Shown here piece after piece: positions 63,853 through 64,000 of a stretch of 64,000 nucleotides of DNA. A model generated the notes under the pieces. That model was not told the DNA's origin. It searched no databases and saw nothing but the letters and a program-made list of their open reading frames with translations. The translations under genes were made by a program, and so were the position numbers. Source of the stretch: an uncultured Muribaculaceae bacterium (GTDB taxonomy: Bacteria; Bacteroidota; Bacteroidia; Bacteroidales; Muribaculaceae); NCBI GenBank assembly GCA_910588035.1, contig CAJUPY010000011.1, positions 9,315 to 73,314 on the forward strand, given 5' to 3'. Position 1 is the stretch's first letter; each line of letters opens with the position of its first letter.

Positions 63853-63966
63853 CTGTCGTCCGGCAGGACGACGATTCCCGAGTAACCGCGGTACGCCGTT
63901 AGGCGTGCCCGGTCAGATACAGACCAAAGAAGTGGCGTCCGATTTAAGGACGCCGATTAAATCACA
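63853..63966 (+). repeat. Three-hairpin intergenic repeat, unit B
   Basis: Second copy of unit A: the same three stems at 63855-63872, 63890-63909 and 63934-63954, the same ATTAAATCACA ending, while all three loops differ in sequence and two in length. Between the copies (63800-63825) is a truncated third start, CCACCGATGTCGTCCG. No gene is visible from 63475 to 64000. Confidence 0.8.
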
Positions 63967-64000
63967 GTTCACCCCTAACACCCTGCCTTCCACTATATTT

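Noticed and set aside
1..64000. tRNA, rRNA, CRISPR arrays, prophage or transposon genes
   Set aside because: None could be recognised; the only repeated structures are the promoter modules and the hairpin units reported above.

Overview
The window looks like a chromosomal segment of a gut Bacteroidales bacterium, most likely of the Muribaculaceae type. This rests on a SusC/SusD polysaccharide utilisation locus with a hybrid two-component regulator, a Mfa/Fim-type (type V) fimbrial operon, many promoters with the Bacteroidetes -7 box TAnnTTTG, few Shine-Dalgarno sequences, and roughly 50% GC. The genus is an inference. I found no tRNA, rRNA, CRISPR array, transposase or integrase.

Layout. 1-776: 5' part of an APH/NahK-like sugar kinase running off the left edge. 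976-25915: a PUL, with an HTCS sensor-regulator, a promoter preceded by a 10-bp direct repeat, a GH106-like enzyme, a secreted protein of unknown function, two tandem SusC/SusD pairs, a surface lipoprotein, a stem-loop, a GH127 enzyme, and a GH3 enzyme fused to an endonuclease/exonuclease/phosphatase domain. The enzymes suggest a rhamnose- and arabinose-containing plant glycan (inference). 25985-35470 (minus): a six-gene fimbrial operon (DUF3575, DUF3868/OmpA-like, Mfa1-like, Mfa2-like, fimbrillin-like, DUF4906). Its Mfa1-like gene is frameshifted and its promoter carries a run of ten G.

35758-44141: an AAA+ ATPase with an unusual leader, a TlpA-like thioredoxin, cardiolipin synthase, a 7-TM AraC-type regulator, a probable small RNA, a DUF59 protein, LpxH, and an L,D-transpeptidase. 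Two genes here are driven by near-identical 55-bp promoter modules in opposite orientation. 44369-49091: a solute symporter, secreted phosphoesterase and FAD oxidoreductase operon. 49172-53758 (minus): an operon of pyrB, pyrI, flavin reductase, glyA and a second FAD oxidoreductase. 53930: a metallo-beta-lactamase-fold hydrolase. 54955-56896 (minus): groES-groEL behind what reads as a textbook sigma-54 promoter with an upstream palindrome. 57138-58496 (minus): mdh and a lipoprotein thioredoxin. 58895-62335: an ABC transporter operon ending in a Cys-rich lipoprotein. 62467-63474 (minus): GAPDH. 63475-64000: non-coding, with two copies of a ~112-bp three-hairpin repeat.

The most promising leads are the groESL sigma-54 promoter, the small RNA whose promoter resembles that of the PUL, the EEP-GH3 fusion, the possible slippage- and frameshift-controlled fimbrial operon, and the hairpin repeat family at the right end.
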